Assembly (NCBI GenBank): GCA_949987705.1
Contig: OX465284.1
Coordinates: 110,839,163 to 110,903,162, forward strand
Direction of reading: 5' to 3'
DNA from: Thereva unica
Taxonomy: Eukaryota; Arthropoda; Insecta; Diptera; Therevidae
Length of the DNA: 64,000 nt
Part shown: positions 43,858 to 54,670 of the stretch, one piece after another
How positions within the stretch are numbered: position 1 is the first letter of the stretch
Layout: the number at the start of each line of letters is the position of its first letter
Position numbers and translations under genes: made by a program
The notes under the pieces: model-generated
Told to the model about the DNA's origin: nothing
The model's input: only the letters and a program-made list of their open reading frames with translations
The model's database searches: none

Positions 43858-44043
43858 CTAGAAGAGTTCTTTTATAGTTTTTGAATTTATCTTTCTGATT
43901 CTGATATTAGGCTGATTCAAGTAGTCCTGACTAATCAACACGTCGGTATCTTCCAGTAGCTTATCATCCACTATTAGAAACTTCAAGGTTAACTCTTGAC
44001 CATCAATCTTCATTACAACTTCAAAATTTTCAGTACATACCAA
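43858..44043 (-). pseudogene. Gypsy-type aspartic-protease C-terminal fragment
   Basis: MKIDGQELTLKFLIVDDKLL followed by EDTDVLISQDYLNQPNIRI matches the end of retrotransposon proteases, where a flap-to-C-terminus segment reads FxIVDDxxLxxDVLIGxDxL. The catalytic DSG motif would lie upstream, and that position is occupied by the tandem repeats, so the N-terminal half is gone or displaced. Confidence 0.62.
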
Positions 44044-44044
44044 T

Positions 44045-44880
44045 ATAACCTCCGATCAAATAAGAACAAATCAGATCAAATCGGTTCAAACCAGATCAAA
44101 TTGGTTCAAATTCGTTCAAAACGAATCAAATCGGAACAAATTGGTTCAAATCGGTTCAAATCGAATGAAATCGGATCAAATCCAAATCGGACCAAACCGG
44201 TTCAAATCGGATCAAATTGGCTCAAATCGGATCAAATTCGTTCAAATTCGTTCAAAACGAATCAAATCGGATCAAATTGGCTCAAATCGGTTCAAATCGA
44301 ATGAAATCGGATCAAATCCAAATCGGACCAAACTGGTTCAAATCGGATCAAATTGGTTCAAATCTGATCAAATTGGTTCAAATTCGTTCAAAAAGAATCA
44401 AATCGGATCAAATTGGCTCAAATCGGTTCAAATCGAATGAAATCGGATCAAATCAAAATCGGGCCAAATCGGATCAAATTGGTTCAAATCTGATCAAATA
44501 AGACCAAATCGGATCAAATCGGACTAATTCGGAACAAATTGGCTGAAATCTAATAAAATCTAATCAAATCCAAATTGGTTCAAATCGGATCAAACCGCTT
44601 CAAATCGGTTTAAATTACCTCATATCGGTTCAAATCGTATGAAATCGGATCAAATCGAATCAAATCGGATTAAATCGGATCAGATTGGCTCAAATCGGTT
44701 CAAACCGAATCAAGTCGGACTAAATCGAATCAAATTGGCTCAAATCGGTTCAAATCGAATCAAATCCGATCGAATACAAATTGGCTTAAACCGGAACAAA
44801 CCGGTTCAAATTGGCTCATATCGGTTCAAAACGGATCAAATTGGTTCAAATTGGTTCAAATTGGTCTTTAAACTCCTTCA
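44045..44880. repeat. Tandem array of a roughly 10-bp unit (TCAAATCGGA) with a 136-bp higher-order period
   Basis: The array is built from variants of CAAATCGGAT, CAAATCGGTT and CAAATTGG. The distinctive word TCGAATGAAATCGG starts at 44161, 44297 and 44433, so a 136-bp higher-order unit is repeated exactly at 136 and 136. It decays after about 44520. Every frame is open by composition, producing long IGSNRIKSDQ-like frames that are not genes. It sits between Gag and protease remnants of a Gypsy element. Confidence 0.93.
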
Positions 44881-44974
44881 GTGTTTTTCGGAATTCAACA
44901 TTTGGTGGTCTCACTGCCCATGTCAATAAACACACAACTATACGATCCACAGGCTTTCACCCTGAAGGCTTGAT

Positions 44975-45016
44975 ACCATCCGTAGTGCGATAAGCCCTAA
45001 CGCCACAGTTGTAGCA
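44975..45016 (-). pseudogene. Gag CCHC zinc-knuckle remnant
   Basis: On the minus strand, CYNCGVRAYRTTDG keeps the first two cysteines and the glycine of a CX2CX4HX4C nucleocapsid knuckle (CYNCGxxGHxxxxC). The histidine position reads Tyr-Arg and the final cysteine is lost. Its position just 5' of the protease remnant on the same strand supports the Gypsy assignment. Confidence 0.55.
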
Positions 45017-45440
45017 TACTGGATACTGCTTCCCATGCAGTTAGTTATTGGTCGTTTCGTCGTTTCCGGGCTTTCAGACCTTTGTACTACTGGATTTTGT
45101 TATATGAGTCACATACTCTAAGAACGATACCCCCAGATATCATTTTCTGAGTAAGTCGTTCACCTCTCTCATCACTCTGTAAGGATTCGCTCAAATTCTG
45201 GATGGTACTCAGGTAACATCTCAATCAGGTCCCATAACCGCCTCGGATATTCTGGGTCCTTGTGATATTCAGACGTCTTTAGCGATGAGCAGATTCCTCG
45301 CCAGGGCAGCAGTGACCTCTTCCCCCAACGGATGCTTCTTTAGTCTTTCAGTAAGGTCCTTTGTGTTTCAGCCACACACTTTTTCTTTCCTTCCTGAAGT
45401 TAGCGACGATTGCAATGGATCCGTTCGATACGGCTAACAA

Positions 45441-47139
45441 TATCAATATGTAGGCTGTGTTCCGAAATATAACCCCCGATATACAGGGCAGTGCAGACTT
45501 CATTAATTGATGCCATATTTTTTGCTTGTGTAAATCGGTATGACGTACTGATAATCAAAAAAATATAGATTTAAGGTTGAAACTGAATGTGGTGTTTGTA
45601 CAAACTTTGTGCTATGTTATCGCAAATTATCGACAGAACTAAACGACAGAAGTCAACCGACAGAAATTGCTCTGCCAGACTGCGGTTCATTCAATGAAAT
45701 TATCCTGATGTTTCCCAGGATTTGCGTCTCTTGCAAACTGCTTACACAATTCAATTTGGAAACTTTGCTCCGATCCTCAGCCGGTTTCTATCTTCCGCTT
45801 CAGCATTTTCCCAAATATCCAGATGAATCCGATGGCAAATAGCATTTCCCAATTTCCAAACTGCACAGCCATTTGCTTACATTGAAAGTCATTACAGTGC
45901 AACAAGTAGCGCTGCTCCTTCTTCCAATTCACGTTGCTCTGGCATCAATGCTTTTTGTAAAAACCCTGTTCAACTTTTTCTGCCGGTGTATTGCAGCAGC
46001 ACTGGTGCAATCGCTCGATTCGATCTATTTCGCTGCACAATCTTATGCAGTTTTGCACAACACCCATCAATCGCAGTGCCGCCCCCCTCCCGAATGATTG
46101 ATGCAGGCCCCACTTCTTGTGTGTAAGGACTTGGCTCGAACAAAAGGCAAGCTGGCTTCCGTATTGCCAGCGACTAATGGCTGTGGGTTAATTTCTAGCA
46201 AACTCTCTAAGCGAGCAAACAGAATAAAAAATTCAGGACATCCACCTTGCGAGTGAAAAGCAGCACCACCACCCGCCCCCGCCCATTCACTCGACCCTTT
46301 CAGGCACCGTTCACCCGTTAACCGACAGGTGGAGGAACAGAAAAAAGCCATTTTCTATACTTGTTGCCTGAAAAGTAGATTTGCGTGCCTACTTATGTGC
46401 TGAGCCCTACTCACTTTTTCATGCTTCCCTTTATTTTTTCTGCCAATTTTCCCCTTTATCACTGTGGAGACGGGCGCGCAACGGGTTCGTTTGTTATATG
46501 TACTGCTACTCGTGCCCGGGCTCTGGCGGGGCTGTGGCGTTTGCGTCAACTCATGTGCGTTTTAGTGCATTTTTCATGGGAGAGGAAGCTATCTGCCACG
46601 GCAGTGAAAGGCCCGTATTAACCTGAGCAGCACCATACTCCCGGGTGCCTCAGGTGGCACATTTCTGACGACACGTAATATGTATTTCGTGTACTTCTTT
46701 ACGTATGACAAATGAAAGAGATTTATGCTGGCATGCCGAAGCTTTGTTGACTCTAAAGTCGCTTTATTCGAAATTAACATAAACAGGGCTCTTTCGTTTT
46801 TTATGAATTAGGTGTCAAACGCTGGCATAACAAAACAGCTCGCAGCCATGGCCTGCGGTAGTGTCAAATTAATTAACAGTTTACCGCCTTAATGGCTTTT
46901 AAAACTCGTTTTATGAAATATGTGGATGAAAGTTTGTGTGTGTGTATTTGTGAGAAGAGCATTTAAGTACTTCTTATGCTAAGAAAAATTTCGTATACTC
47001 CAAACGACGCCGTGCTAGCGAGAATGCTATCTTATGAAACTAGGAAGAGTCGCTTTTTGATGCTGCGAGAAACTTGAGGCAAGCTGCTCACCAGAGAGAC
47101 GTTTAGAGGACAAAGTTAATGGAGGCCAGGGCTCCAATT
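45441..47139. other. Unassigned intronic DNA
   Basis: No recognised gene or element in about 1.7 kb. A frame with a hydrophobic stretch at 45873..46097 shows no domain. GT-rich sequence at 46934-46952. Confidence 0.45.
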
Positions 47140-47725
47140 GGGCTGTAGAGTCGTAAAAGAAAACCGAAGGCCAGATCAGATACACCAGGCAGACCAGTCA
47201 AACCAGGTACGCCAGATCTACAGTACACAGCCAGAAGTGCTTAAGTGCAAAATATGTGTTTCGAGAAAATCGCCCTCAAAGATTTTTCTAGATACAGAAT
47301 TGTTCACAAAAGCAATTTTGCCTGTCGGATAACTCAGGAACCACAGCTCAGTTTAAGACAAGAATTATACCAATGATTAAGAATAAAATACTGAATACAA
47401 AAATGCAATAAACTCAAAATCGTCAAAATTGCACTTAGACACTTCTGGCTGTGTACTGTAGAGATAGACCAGGCAGACCAGGTCCACCAAAGACTCACTA
47501 ACGTCAAAGCTCCTACAAGATTTTACCAAAGGTCATCGATTCCCGTCCAGAAAACTACCCAGCATGAAAACCCACCCAAGACACACTAATCGATCCCAGG
47601 AAAGTTCGACTAGTTTCACACAGGTGGCGCTAACATTCAAAGCTCACCACAAAAAGCTTACCGCACAGGTTTGCGTCCCGAATAAAGCTCACACCTGATC
47701 CCACAACCGATGATATTACTGGCGC
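47140..47725. repeat. Composite dispersed repeat (CAGGCAGACC / CCACCCAAGACAC / GTGTGAGCTTTATTC reversed)
   Basis: CAGGCAGACCAG words at 47186 and 47469, then CAGCATGAAAACCCACCCAA (47560), then the reverse of the GTGTGAGCTTTATTCGGGAC repeat (47630-47710, CGAATAAAGCTCACACCTGA). A word CCAGAAGTG...TGTACTG pair (ACAGTACACAGCCAGAAGTG at 47219 and CACTTCTGGCTGTGTACTGT at 47442) is an exact 20-bp inverted repeat enclosing about 200 bp. The same building blocks occur at 26.6 and 30.35-31.1 kb. Confidence 0.68.
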
Positions 47726-47975
47726 CATAACCGCATAGCCCTACTACTAACAAACAAAGAATTTGAAGAGACGAATATAGTTACACACGTAAAACTGGGC
47801 AAACGACGATGTGTTCGGGCATGTTGTACGAACTTCTGACGAAAGAAGTCAGGATTTTCAATGGTAGATCAACAGAAAAACGAAGCGTAGGTAGGTTAGT
47901 GAAGGGCTGCTTTCAGTGCGACCGAGGAGGCACAATTACCGCTTGGCGCAACGTTTTTGTTCCCATAACTTGTGT

Positions 47976-48114
47976 ACGACGAGTCGTTCGAGTTGAAGAA
48001 AGTGACGATTAAGTCGATTCACGACTTTCGGTACTCAACTTAGTTTTTCCACGCTGAAAGTCATAATTCGACTGAAACGTCACATTTTTCAACTCAAACG
48101 ACTTCTCGTGTCGT
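47976..48114. repeat. Imperfect palindrome, about 55-bp arms
   Basis: The left arm includes CGAGTTGAAGAAAGTGACG and GTCGATTCACGACTTTC. The reverse of the right arm reads TGAGTTGAAAAATGTGACG and GTCGAATTATGACTTTC. The arms are separated by about 25 bp. It is probably a decayed MITE. It lies directly beside the inverted structure at 48.2-49.1 kb. Confidence 0.65.
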
Positions 48115-48185
48115 AACGAATCGACTTTCAGCACAGGTGCCTAAATCTTCCAAAACGTGACTGCCTAGTGTGTGCTGTCTGGCTT

Positions 48186-49140
48186 TAGTTGGGCGTTTTC
48201 ACAGAAAGTGAACCAGTTTTTCTCTCTCGTTCGTCTCTCCGGCAGCAGACGTTGAACGGGCGTAACGTAGTCTCCTATGAGCCAACGTCCTGTTATGATT
48301 GCCGTGATTCTCGCAATGTCTCATCGCTGTCTGTTCAAAGCTGGCTTCGCACGGTGCGCAATATTGCGAACAGACGGGGTCGGCGGACCATGGGAAGAAT
48401 GTCGTCTGTAAGGGTGCAAGCAAGTCTGTAGCGGTACATGGGATCCGCCGCGAGTCGATAACTTTGGCCTCACATGGTGCGCGATTTTGCGGATTATCAC
48501 GAACGGTCGACGTCCACGGAGTCTTCTTAACGTACTTGGTCTGTTCTTTGGATTCTATAGTCGAAATCCTTCGTTTACTCGCGGTATCCCAAGAATATGC
48601 ACTCATTGGAGTTTTTCAGCCAATTTATTTCGTTGCACTTTCGGTGTGTACGCATAGCCTTCCAACCAAACACACGTAGAGATGACAGATTCGGTTTTGT
48701 ATTTCACCAACGTTCTTCTGGTGTGATGCTCTTCGTGCCACGGTATGGGATTCGGTCTGCTACTCCATTTTGTGCAGATGGATGTGGTGCTGTCCGCTGA
48801 GTTTGTATGAAAATGAAAGACTTGTTATATCTAGCCTTTGGTTTTTCACGTGCTCGTCCGTGTTTAACGGCCTCGGACCGCACGGCCCAAACTTGCACCG
48901 CACCTTTGAAGTTACCGACTCTTGGCGAATACTACGTACGGCTACAGACTTATCTGTGCCTTGACGGAGGCATTGTCCCAGTTTTCGTCGTCCGTGTCTG
49001 TCCGTAAAATCGCACACCGTTGGAAGCCAGCTAAAGGTACGGTGCGAGCATGTGCGGTGCGAGGTCGTCCGTCAACGTCGGCCGTGCGTGATAATCTGCA
49101 AAATCGCACTTCGTGCGAAGCCACCTTAAGACGCCCATTG
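48186..49140. mobile_element. Fold-back-like element with paired GC-rich subterminal units
   Basis: A unit of about 45 bp, GGCTTCGCACGGTGCGCAAT / TTTTGCGGATTATCACG..., appears twice forward (48341..48377 and 48466..48512) and twice reversed (48986..49029 and 49076..49122). The outer edges GTTGGGCGTTTTCACAG and, reversed, CAATGGGCGTCTTAAGG may be weak TIRs. There is no coding sequence with a domain. The GC-rich units stand out from the AT-rich surroundings. Confidence 0.62.
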
Positions 49141-52100
49141 TTTTTTCTTTATTATAAGTAAGCCACGTCGTTTTCACTGGCTAACAGTGGGTGGTAGTCA
49201 AAAAAGCGTTTTTAACCCCTTCTATTGGGCTGTTGACCATTTCTGTGGCCGACCCCCGGAGAGGCACTCCCTGCTCGTCTAGGTAGTCGGCTTTCTCGAC
49301 TCCGTCTATGTTCCTATGAACGGGAGCCTAGACGAGGCTCACGTGGTGCTTTCTAACTAGCCTTTCTAGCTCAGCTCGGTATCGCTCTTGGAGGATCTGG
49401 GAATCGTTCGGCCTGTAACCCAGGTAGCCAAGAAACAGACCTAGACAGCCGCTGCTCTGCACTAAGGAATGGAATTGTGGAGGCCACGGAGCATATCCGA
49501 GCCCGTTTTCCTGAACTCCTTCCGATTAGACCGGAAACAGGACTGCAGTCGGGAGCCCGGGGAGCTTGAACTGTCAAGGGTAAGCGACAAACCAGTAGGG
49601 AGGCTGCGGAACTTGTTCCAGTGGTCTGCACCACAAATATGGCGTATAAGGTTGTGGTACAATACGCCAAGCGAATGGGCGCGGTACCTTTCGACCCAAT
49701 ACCTCACCACAAAAAAAGGGGACATGCTCGTAACCGTCGGAGTTCTGAGGACTCTCACTTTTATAGGCGATACGTGTTTCTTCTTCTAGTGCTGTGCCAA
49801 AAGAATATTTTAAGTAAACTGAATTTAAAGCGGGATTTTTTTTCTAATTCATTTCGGGCTGTTAGCGCGCAAAAGGTCTCCTTACATCTTCAATTTTACA
49901 AATTTTCAATCAATTTTCAAAGGCGGCAAATCGCGCCGCAGAAATGATAGGGGCGCTATTTATGCTCCAAATCCTTATTGGAAAAAGCTCTGCGCCAGTG
50001 TGCCAATTTCATTTTGCAATATCTTGAAATAAATCTTTGCCCTGGAAAACATAAAAAGAATAAATAACACGCCTCTCCCGCTCTAAGCTCCATTAATGAC
50101 AACTCGTTCCCAACAGTGTCACATTATCGCCGACCCCATTCAAATTCTACACAGGCAGCGCCTCTTTATTGATATACCCAAATCAGATTTCAATAAATTC
50201 TTATCTCGTTTATCACTCAATTCCCCTATTTCACATCTCTGAATGAATTCGAATTCCTGATTCGTTTTCGTCCTTTACCCGGTAGGGATTTTCATCGAAC
50301 AAGGACAAATTCTTTTCATTCGAAGACGTTGACGAGATCCTGAAGCAGGCGCTGGGGTGATACGTTTGTACGTACTCCATCTCGTGTGCTCCACTGCTGC
50401 TCCACTCTGTGTATGGCTGCTCTGTTCCATTCCGTTTCCAGGTAAAAGGCAGCACCCATCAACCCCAAGCAGCACCACTGCACACGGGGCTGTAACAAAG
50501 CTGATGCTGGTGGATTCTAAAGATCAATACGGAAATAGCACGTGGGCAGGATGGTTCCTAGTTTCCTGTTTGAAAGTCCTGAAAATCAGATAGTCTGAAA
50601 ACATAAACACGACATGAAATTCTCTGGGGAGAATTCAGGAGAGCGTCCTTTCAACTCTTCTTCTTTTGGGGCGGGCGTCGGGCCTTAGCTGGTAGCTGCT
50701 TGCCTCTGTGCTGTCACTATGCCACTCATGGAGCCTCACGATTTATGGGAAGCAATTTGTCCCCGACCTTAAAATTTTCTTGATAAGAGTTTTTCATCAG
50801 GGCACACACCCTTTTGTCCTTACGTTCTGGCTGGGGGGGGGGGGTGGATGTTTGTCTGATTATCTGAGGTTAAGTGGAATGTCCTCTTGAACACAGTCTT
50901 TCTCGGGGAAGCTTTTGAACGTCTCCTTCTGAGCTCGGACCGTAATGCTAAAGTGAATTAGGGATCTACTCCAAATGACAGCCAGCTTCTTAGATAAGTA
51001 CTCGTCATTTCTCTCCACTCTACTCGGTGTACGTGACAAAGCTGCAAGCTCTATTATTTGCCCCTTCTGCTTCCCGTCTCGGGGAGACTTTGCCTGGAGT
51101 TCCTGGGCAACGGGAAAACACTCCAGCCGCTTGACAGTAGAGGTAATAGAGGCGCTTTCTGGCGATTTAAGTCCACTTAAGACGACGCCGGGATTCCGTC
51201 TTGATTGCCTTTTATTTTTCACTTCTCTCTCTAAGCATGCGACTTACTCTACACTGTGCGGCGCATATACAGGAACGAGGAAATCATACTCGAGGACTCT
51301 TTTCGGCGCTGCCTAGGCGAGTCTAAAAAATTGCGCCTCATCAGGATAATAAAAGCGCCCTCGGATCTACATCAGTCTCGCATAATCCGGCATCAAAGCT
51401 AATATCCTAAAATCAATCCTGCGCCGCCGTGGGGAGAAATCCTTTTTTATACTTACCGCGCGTATCCTGGCCGAAGCGACCTCAATTATTTAATTAAATC
51501 CACCAAAAACCCAGCGCCAGGCCCGAACGCCCAACGCCAAGCCCGACCGCCCAACTACCCAGACGTTCTGCTCCACATGATTTCGGCTGCTTCAAATTAA
51601 AATCGATGGCGAGCCACGGGCGTTCCCAAATCGCAATTTTATCAAAAGTTCCCCCGTGATTTATTGCGAATCTGATTTCGTTCAAGTGCCATTAAATTAA
51701 AACACTGCCAGGCCGCACACACACCTCATAACAACCACTTAAAGTTCCGTCGAAGTTCGCAGTTCCGGCCCTACTCTGCTACTCTGCTACTGCTCTTGTA
51801 ACATTCGCTGGAACAACTTCTTTCGGGGCTTCTCTGTCACCGAAACTTTGTCGTAATCAGTAGCAACTGGCAGCCAGGTTAAACTTTTCACATCCGAACT
51901 CCTCCTTTTTCTTCATTCAGCACAGGACTTGAAATGGAATCCTTTATACGCCCGCACCTTCTATATGCATGCAACCATCGCGCGACGTCATATGACGTCG
52001 CTCGAACGTCGTCGGTCCGAACTGGAAGATTAGGTCTCAATCCGTTCTCTCGCAGAATGTCGTCTTAATCGTGCACTCAAAGCTCGGATTAATCACGGCT

Positions 52101-52650
52101 TCCGCAGGAGGCTCGGAACGTCGGTTGTAGCAACTTAGGCCTAGCAAACAGGGGGTACATGTCCTAGGCATAAATAATCGGGGATAAATTCAAATCTTGG
52201 ATAAATTTTATGTTTGATGTACGAGGAGCTTATGATCCAGTTATAAAGATTGGGGCAGATTCCATGGGGGATTGTCGGAAATCCTCACGTTTCGCAAAAT
52301 TTAAGACAGGAAATATGTCAGGACAGGAAATGTTAAGTCTGCACCTTCCTTTTTCGGTCGGCAGCTTCAAGGTCGGTTTAAAGGGATTACTTACGGCTAA
52401 ATATTTTATGGCAGATTTTATTCGATTTACGTTTAAAGCTAAAAGGCTTACGGTATAATTTCGGCGGAGGAGACTCAAATTTCGATATAAATCAAGCTAA
52501 TTTCTAGTTGGAGGATTACACCAATGATTAGCCAGCATCTGGCGTATTCTCGGGGAAATTTGGAGATAATTAATGTCGAACATCGACGAGTCTATTATTT
52601 GTGTTTATCGGAGGTCTGGCAGTTAGAAGTAAGTGGATTGGATTTCAGGT
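49141..52650. other. Unassigned intronic DNA
   Basis: About 3.5 kb with no recognised gene. A G-run lies at 50831-50842. Open frames of 99-120 codons overlap on both strands (49.4-49.8 and 50.9-51.3 kb) without domains. CGACGTC-rich sequence at 51975-52018 contains the palindrome GACGTCATATGACGTC. Confidence 0.45.
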
Positions 52651-52654
52651 CTGT

Positions 52655-52855
52655 CGAAATATCATCGAAAAGAGAGAGTGCAGAAACGGAGATGTTCTGA
52701 AAAAGTTTGATCTACGGATATTCACTGACGACGCTTCCAAGATGTCAGTATCTAGTGTGATTGCCCAAATCTATTCAAAGCAGTCGCTTAGGGAGCTATG
52801 TTCCGGAAGACTTAAAAGAGCTCTGAAAATTACTGTGTTTGAGAGGTAGAAAAGA
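52655..52855 (+). pseudogene. LINE RNase H start fragment
   Basis: ECRNGDVLKKFDLRIFTDDA followed by SKMSV is the first RNase H motif (DLRIFTDGSK) of the same LINE family as the piece at 54.43 kb (RKFDLRIFTDGSKTS). The glycine is replaced by an aspartate-alanine pair. Similarity fades after about 25 codons. Confidence 0.7.
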
Positions 52856-52902
52856 CAAAATCTAATCACTAAAGTAAAACACTTCTTCATCCATTTAACA
52901 TT

Positions 52903-52968
52903 TGGGATAATAAACACTTTAAGATAATAAACACTTTGGCATAATAAACACTTATGGAAAAATAAACA
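52903..52968. repeat. Short tandem repeat ATAATAAACACTTT, about 3.5 units
   Basis: GGGATAATAAACACTTTAAG, ATAATAAACACTTTGGC and ATAATAAACACTTATGG follow each other with a period of about 17-19 bp, directly before the 5S-containing copy G. Confidence 0.8.
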
Positions 52969-53108
52969 GACAATTATGCTGGCAACGCTGCAAAGGATGG
53001 CATTTAGCCTACGCAACAGGCAGGTTCTCTTTCGATCATAGAGGTCAAGCAGCATTGGATGGTGTTGCTACTTAGTGGGGGGACCGCTTGGAAATACGAC
53101 GATTTTAT
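52966..53108 (+). repeat. 5S-rRNA-containing dispersed repeat, copy G
   Basis: AGACAATTATGCTGGCAACG, AGGTTCTCTTTCGATCATAG, GGTCAAGCAGCATTGGATGG and GGGGGGACCGCTTGGAAATA follow the 5S order from near its 5' start to the 3' part. Here the pre-5S body is replaced by the short tandem repeat, and the usual tail word GGAATGGTCGATG is not seen. It is the shortest copy. Confidence 0.75.
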
Positions 53109-53159
53109 CTTTTGGACCATTTTGGCTCTTTTTTATTATACATCTCATCTACTGACATG

Positions 53160-54065
53160 TCATTCGGTACCATCTTAACTATCAGTCGACACACATCGAA
53201 AAAACTCGTTGAAATTGTAGCGCTTTAGATTGAAATTGAACGATTGTCATGTGAAGCCTGTGCGTGCTTATCGTAAAAAATACGGGAGAAATTTGACGCC
53301 CTTAGACAACACAATTCGTAGTATGGTGAAGAATTTCTTTGAGTAAGGGTCTGTAGTCACTCGCCATCATCCCCTTCGACGGCGTCCGCGACACTCCAAT
53401 GAGGTTTTTGAAGCGGTAATAGAGAGTGTTACCGATAATCCAAATGTGTCGTATCCCTGCCGATCTCAGGTCACTCTCACTCTAAAGAGGATTATGAAGC
53501 AAGATTCTCGTCTCTTCTCAAAACAAAGTGCAACTTACTTAATGGCTGTTGCCAATGGACAAGCCGCGTCGTTCGTAATATAGAAATACCGTTGCAAAAT
53601 GATCCTTGCCGAGCCAGATTTTTGGAACAACATTTTTATGACGAACGAAGCTCATTTTACATTCTCTGGCGGCGTCAATAAACGAAACTCTCGACAGAGG
53701 ACCCACACGTTCACGAAACACCACGATGAGAACGTCACTGTTTGGGTTGAAGTGAGCTCGAAAATCATCGTGGACCATTTTTTCTTCAAGTTCGAGAAAC
53801 TTGACGACGTCCGAAAACGCGTGAAAAAGGTATAACGAACCTTTTTTCAAAAAGATCCTACGATAAGAAGAAGACCTACGATGAAGTTCTAGCAAAAGTA
53901 AAGTTTATGCCAACAAGCCGAAGACCATTGACGAACTCAAAGCTAACATACGAGCCTATTACGCCCGAAAACAGTAGTGTCAAAAAGTTTGGAAACCTCT
54001 GGGCTATGGCATCAAAATGGCGTGCCGGAACGCTAACTGGCCGTTCGGTTGCACTGGAGGCAGTG
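53160..54065 (+). pseudogene. Tc1/mariner-like transposase (DUF4817 plus DDE), multiply broken
   Basis: Reading across frames: NDCHVKPVRAYRKKYGRNLT and PLDNTIRSMVKNFFE (N-terminal helix-turn-helix), PRHSNEVFEAVIESVTDNPN and VSYPCRSQVTLTLKRIMKQD (second half of the DNA-binding region), a central loss, then NNIFMTNEAHFTFSGGVNKR and HHDENVTVWVEVSSKIIVDH (DDE core; EAHFxxxGxVNKxN...VTVW is typical, with the first aspartate replaced by Asn in TNEAHF). The end has KPKTIDELKANIRAYYA. Stops at several points and deletion of the D...W segment make it inactive. Confidence 0.82.
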
Positions 54066-54279
54066 CTTCTTCTAACCTAACGTCTTCCTAGTTCTCTCCA
54101 ATTACATATACGAAGTTTTCGTATGTTTTCTGGAACGTTATCCGTCCATATATTTGTTGGTCGTTCTACGCTTCGTTCCTTTTCCAACAGAAGCCCTCGA
54201 CATTGACGTTCGTTTGCGCCTATTCTCCCTCGAACTTCACATCAAACATATAGCCTCGTCTACTGCCTTTAAAACTGGG

Positions 54280-54670
54280 GAAATCCGGAGCCTCGACCTC
54301 ACAATCATACGGGCCTAGCAATATCTTGAATCAGCTACTCGAAAGTGAGGTCGCCACAACCATAGACTACTTCCCCTAGATTGATCTTTAGGAAGGACTT
54401 TCCCCCTGAAATACCCTCAAGAAAAGAGTGGAGAAACGGAAACGTCTGCGAAAGTTTGATCTACGTATATTCACCGACGGATCCAAGACGTCAAAAAGAG
54501 TCGGACCTGGGATTTATCTAAAAACCACTAACAGTTCACTGTGCTGCCATCTCCCGGTGAACGCTAGCATCTTTCAAGCGGAAGTAAAGGAAAAGGTGAA
54601 AGGAGTTCGTGTAGTCCGTGGGGCTCGGCAATTCCACTTCGGTCCCCCTTGGCTTGGCCCTCTATAGATT
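54280..54670 (+). pseudogene. LINE RNase H fragment
   Basis: RKFDLRIFTDGSKTSKRVGP, GIYLKTTNSSLCCHLPVNAS and IFQAEVK mark the first half of a LINE RNase H. The preceding part (NQLLESEVATTIDYFP) is a decayed connector. The catalytic Asp (FTDGS) and Glu (QAE) are present, but the frame ends soon after and the rest of the domain is missing. Confidence 0.82.

Larger units (their letters stand above)
42855..45440 (-). mobile_element. Decayed Ty3/Gypsy LTR retrotransposon
   Basis: Direct repeats of about 70 bp at 42858-42908 and 45369-45415 (TTCAGACACACACTTCTTCT / TTCAGCCACACACTTTTTCT; CGACGATTGCAATGG in both) look like LTR remnants 2.5 kb apart. On the minus strand the order is Gag zinc knuckle (44975..45016), a tandem array (44045..44880), an aspartic-protease-like end (43858..44043), a gap, then integrase C-terminal sequence (43009..43471). 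RT and RNase H are largely missing. The order Gag, protease, integrase fits Gypsy-type elements. Confidence 0.72.

Noticed and set aside
44045..44880. Regular short repeats resembling a CRISPR array
   Set aside because: The units are contiguous variants of a 10-mer without unique spacers, in eukaryotic DNA.
43996..44929. Several open frames reading IGSNRIKSDQ-like repeats
   Set aside because: They are the translation of a tandem DNA repeat; a unit without stops opens every frame. Not genes.
51985..52005. GACGTCATATGACGTC palindrome as a regulatory site
   Set aside because: A CRE-like palindrome of 16 bp in intronic DNA can arise by chance and nothing nearby supports a function.
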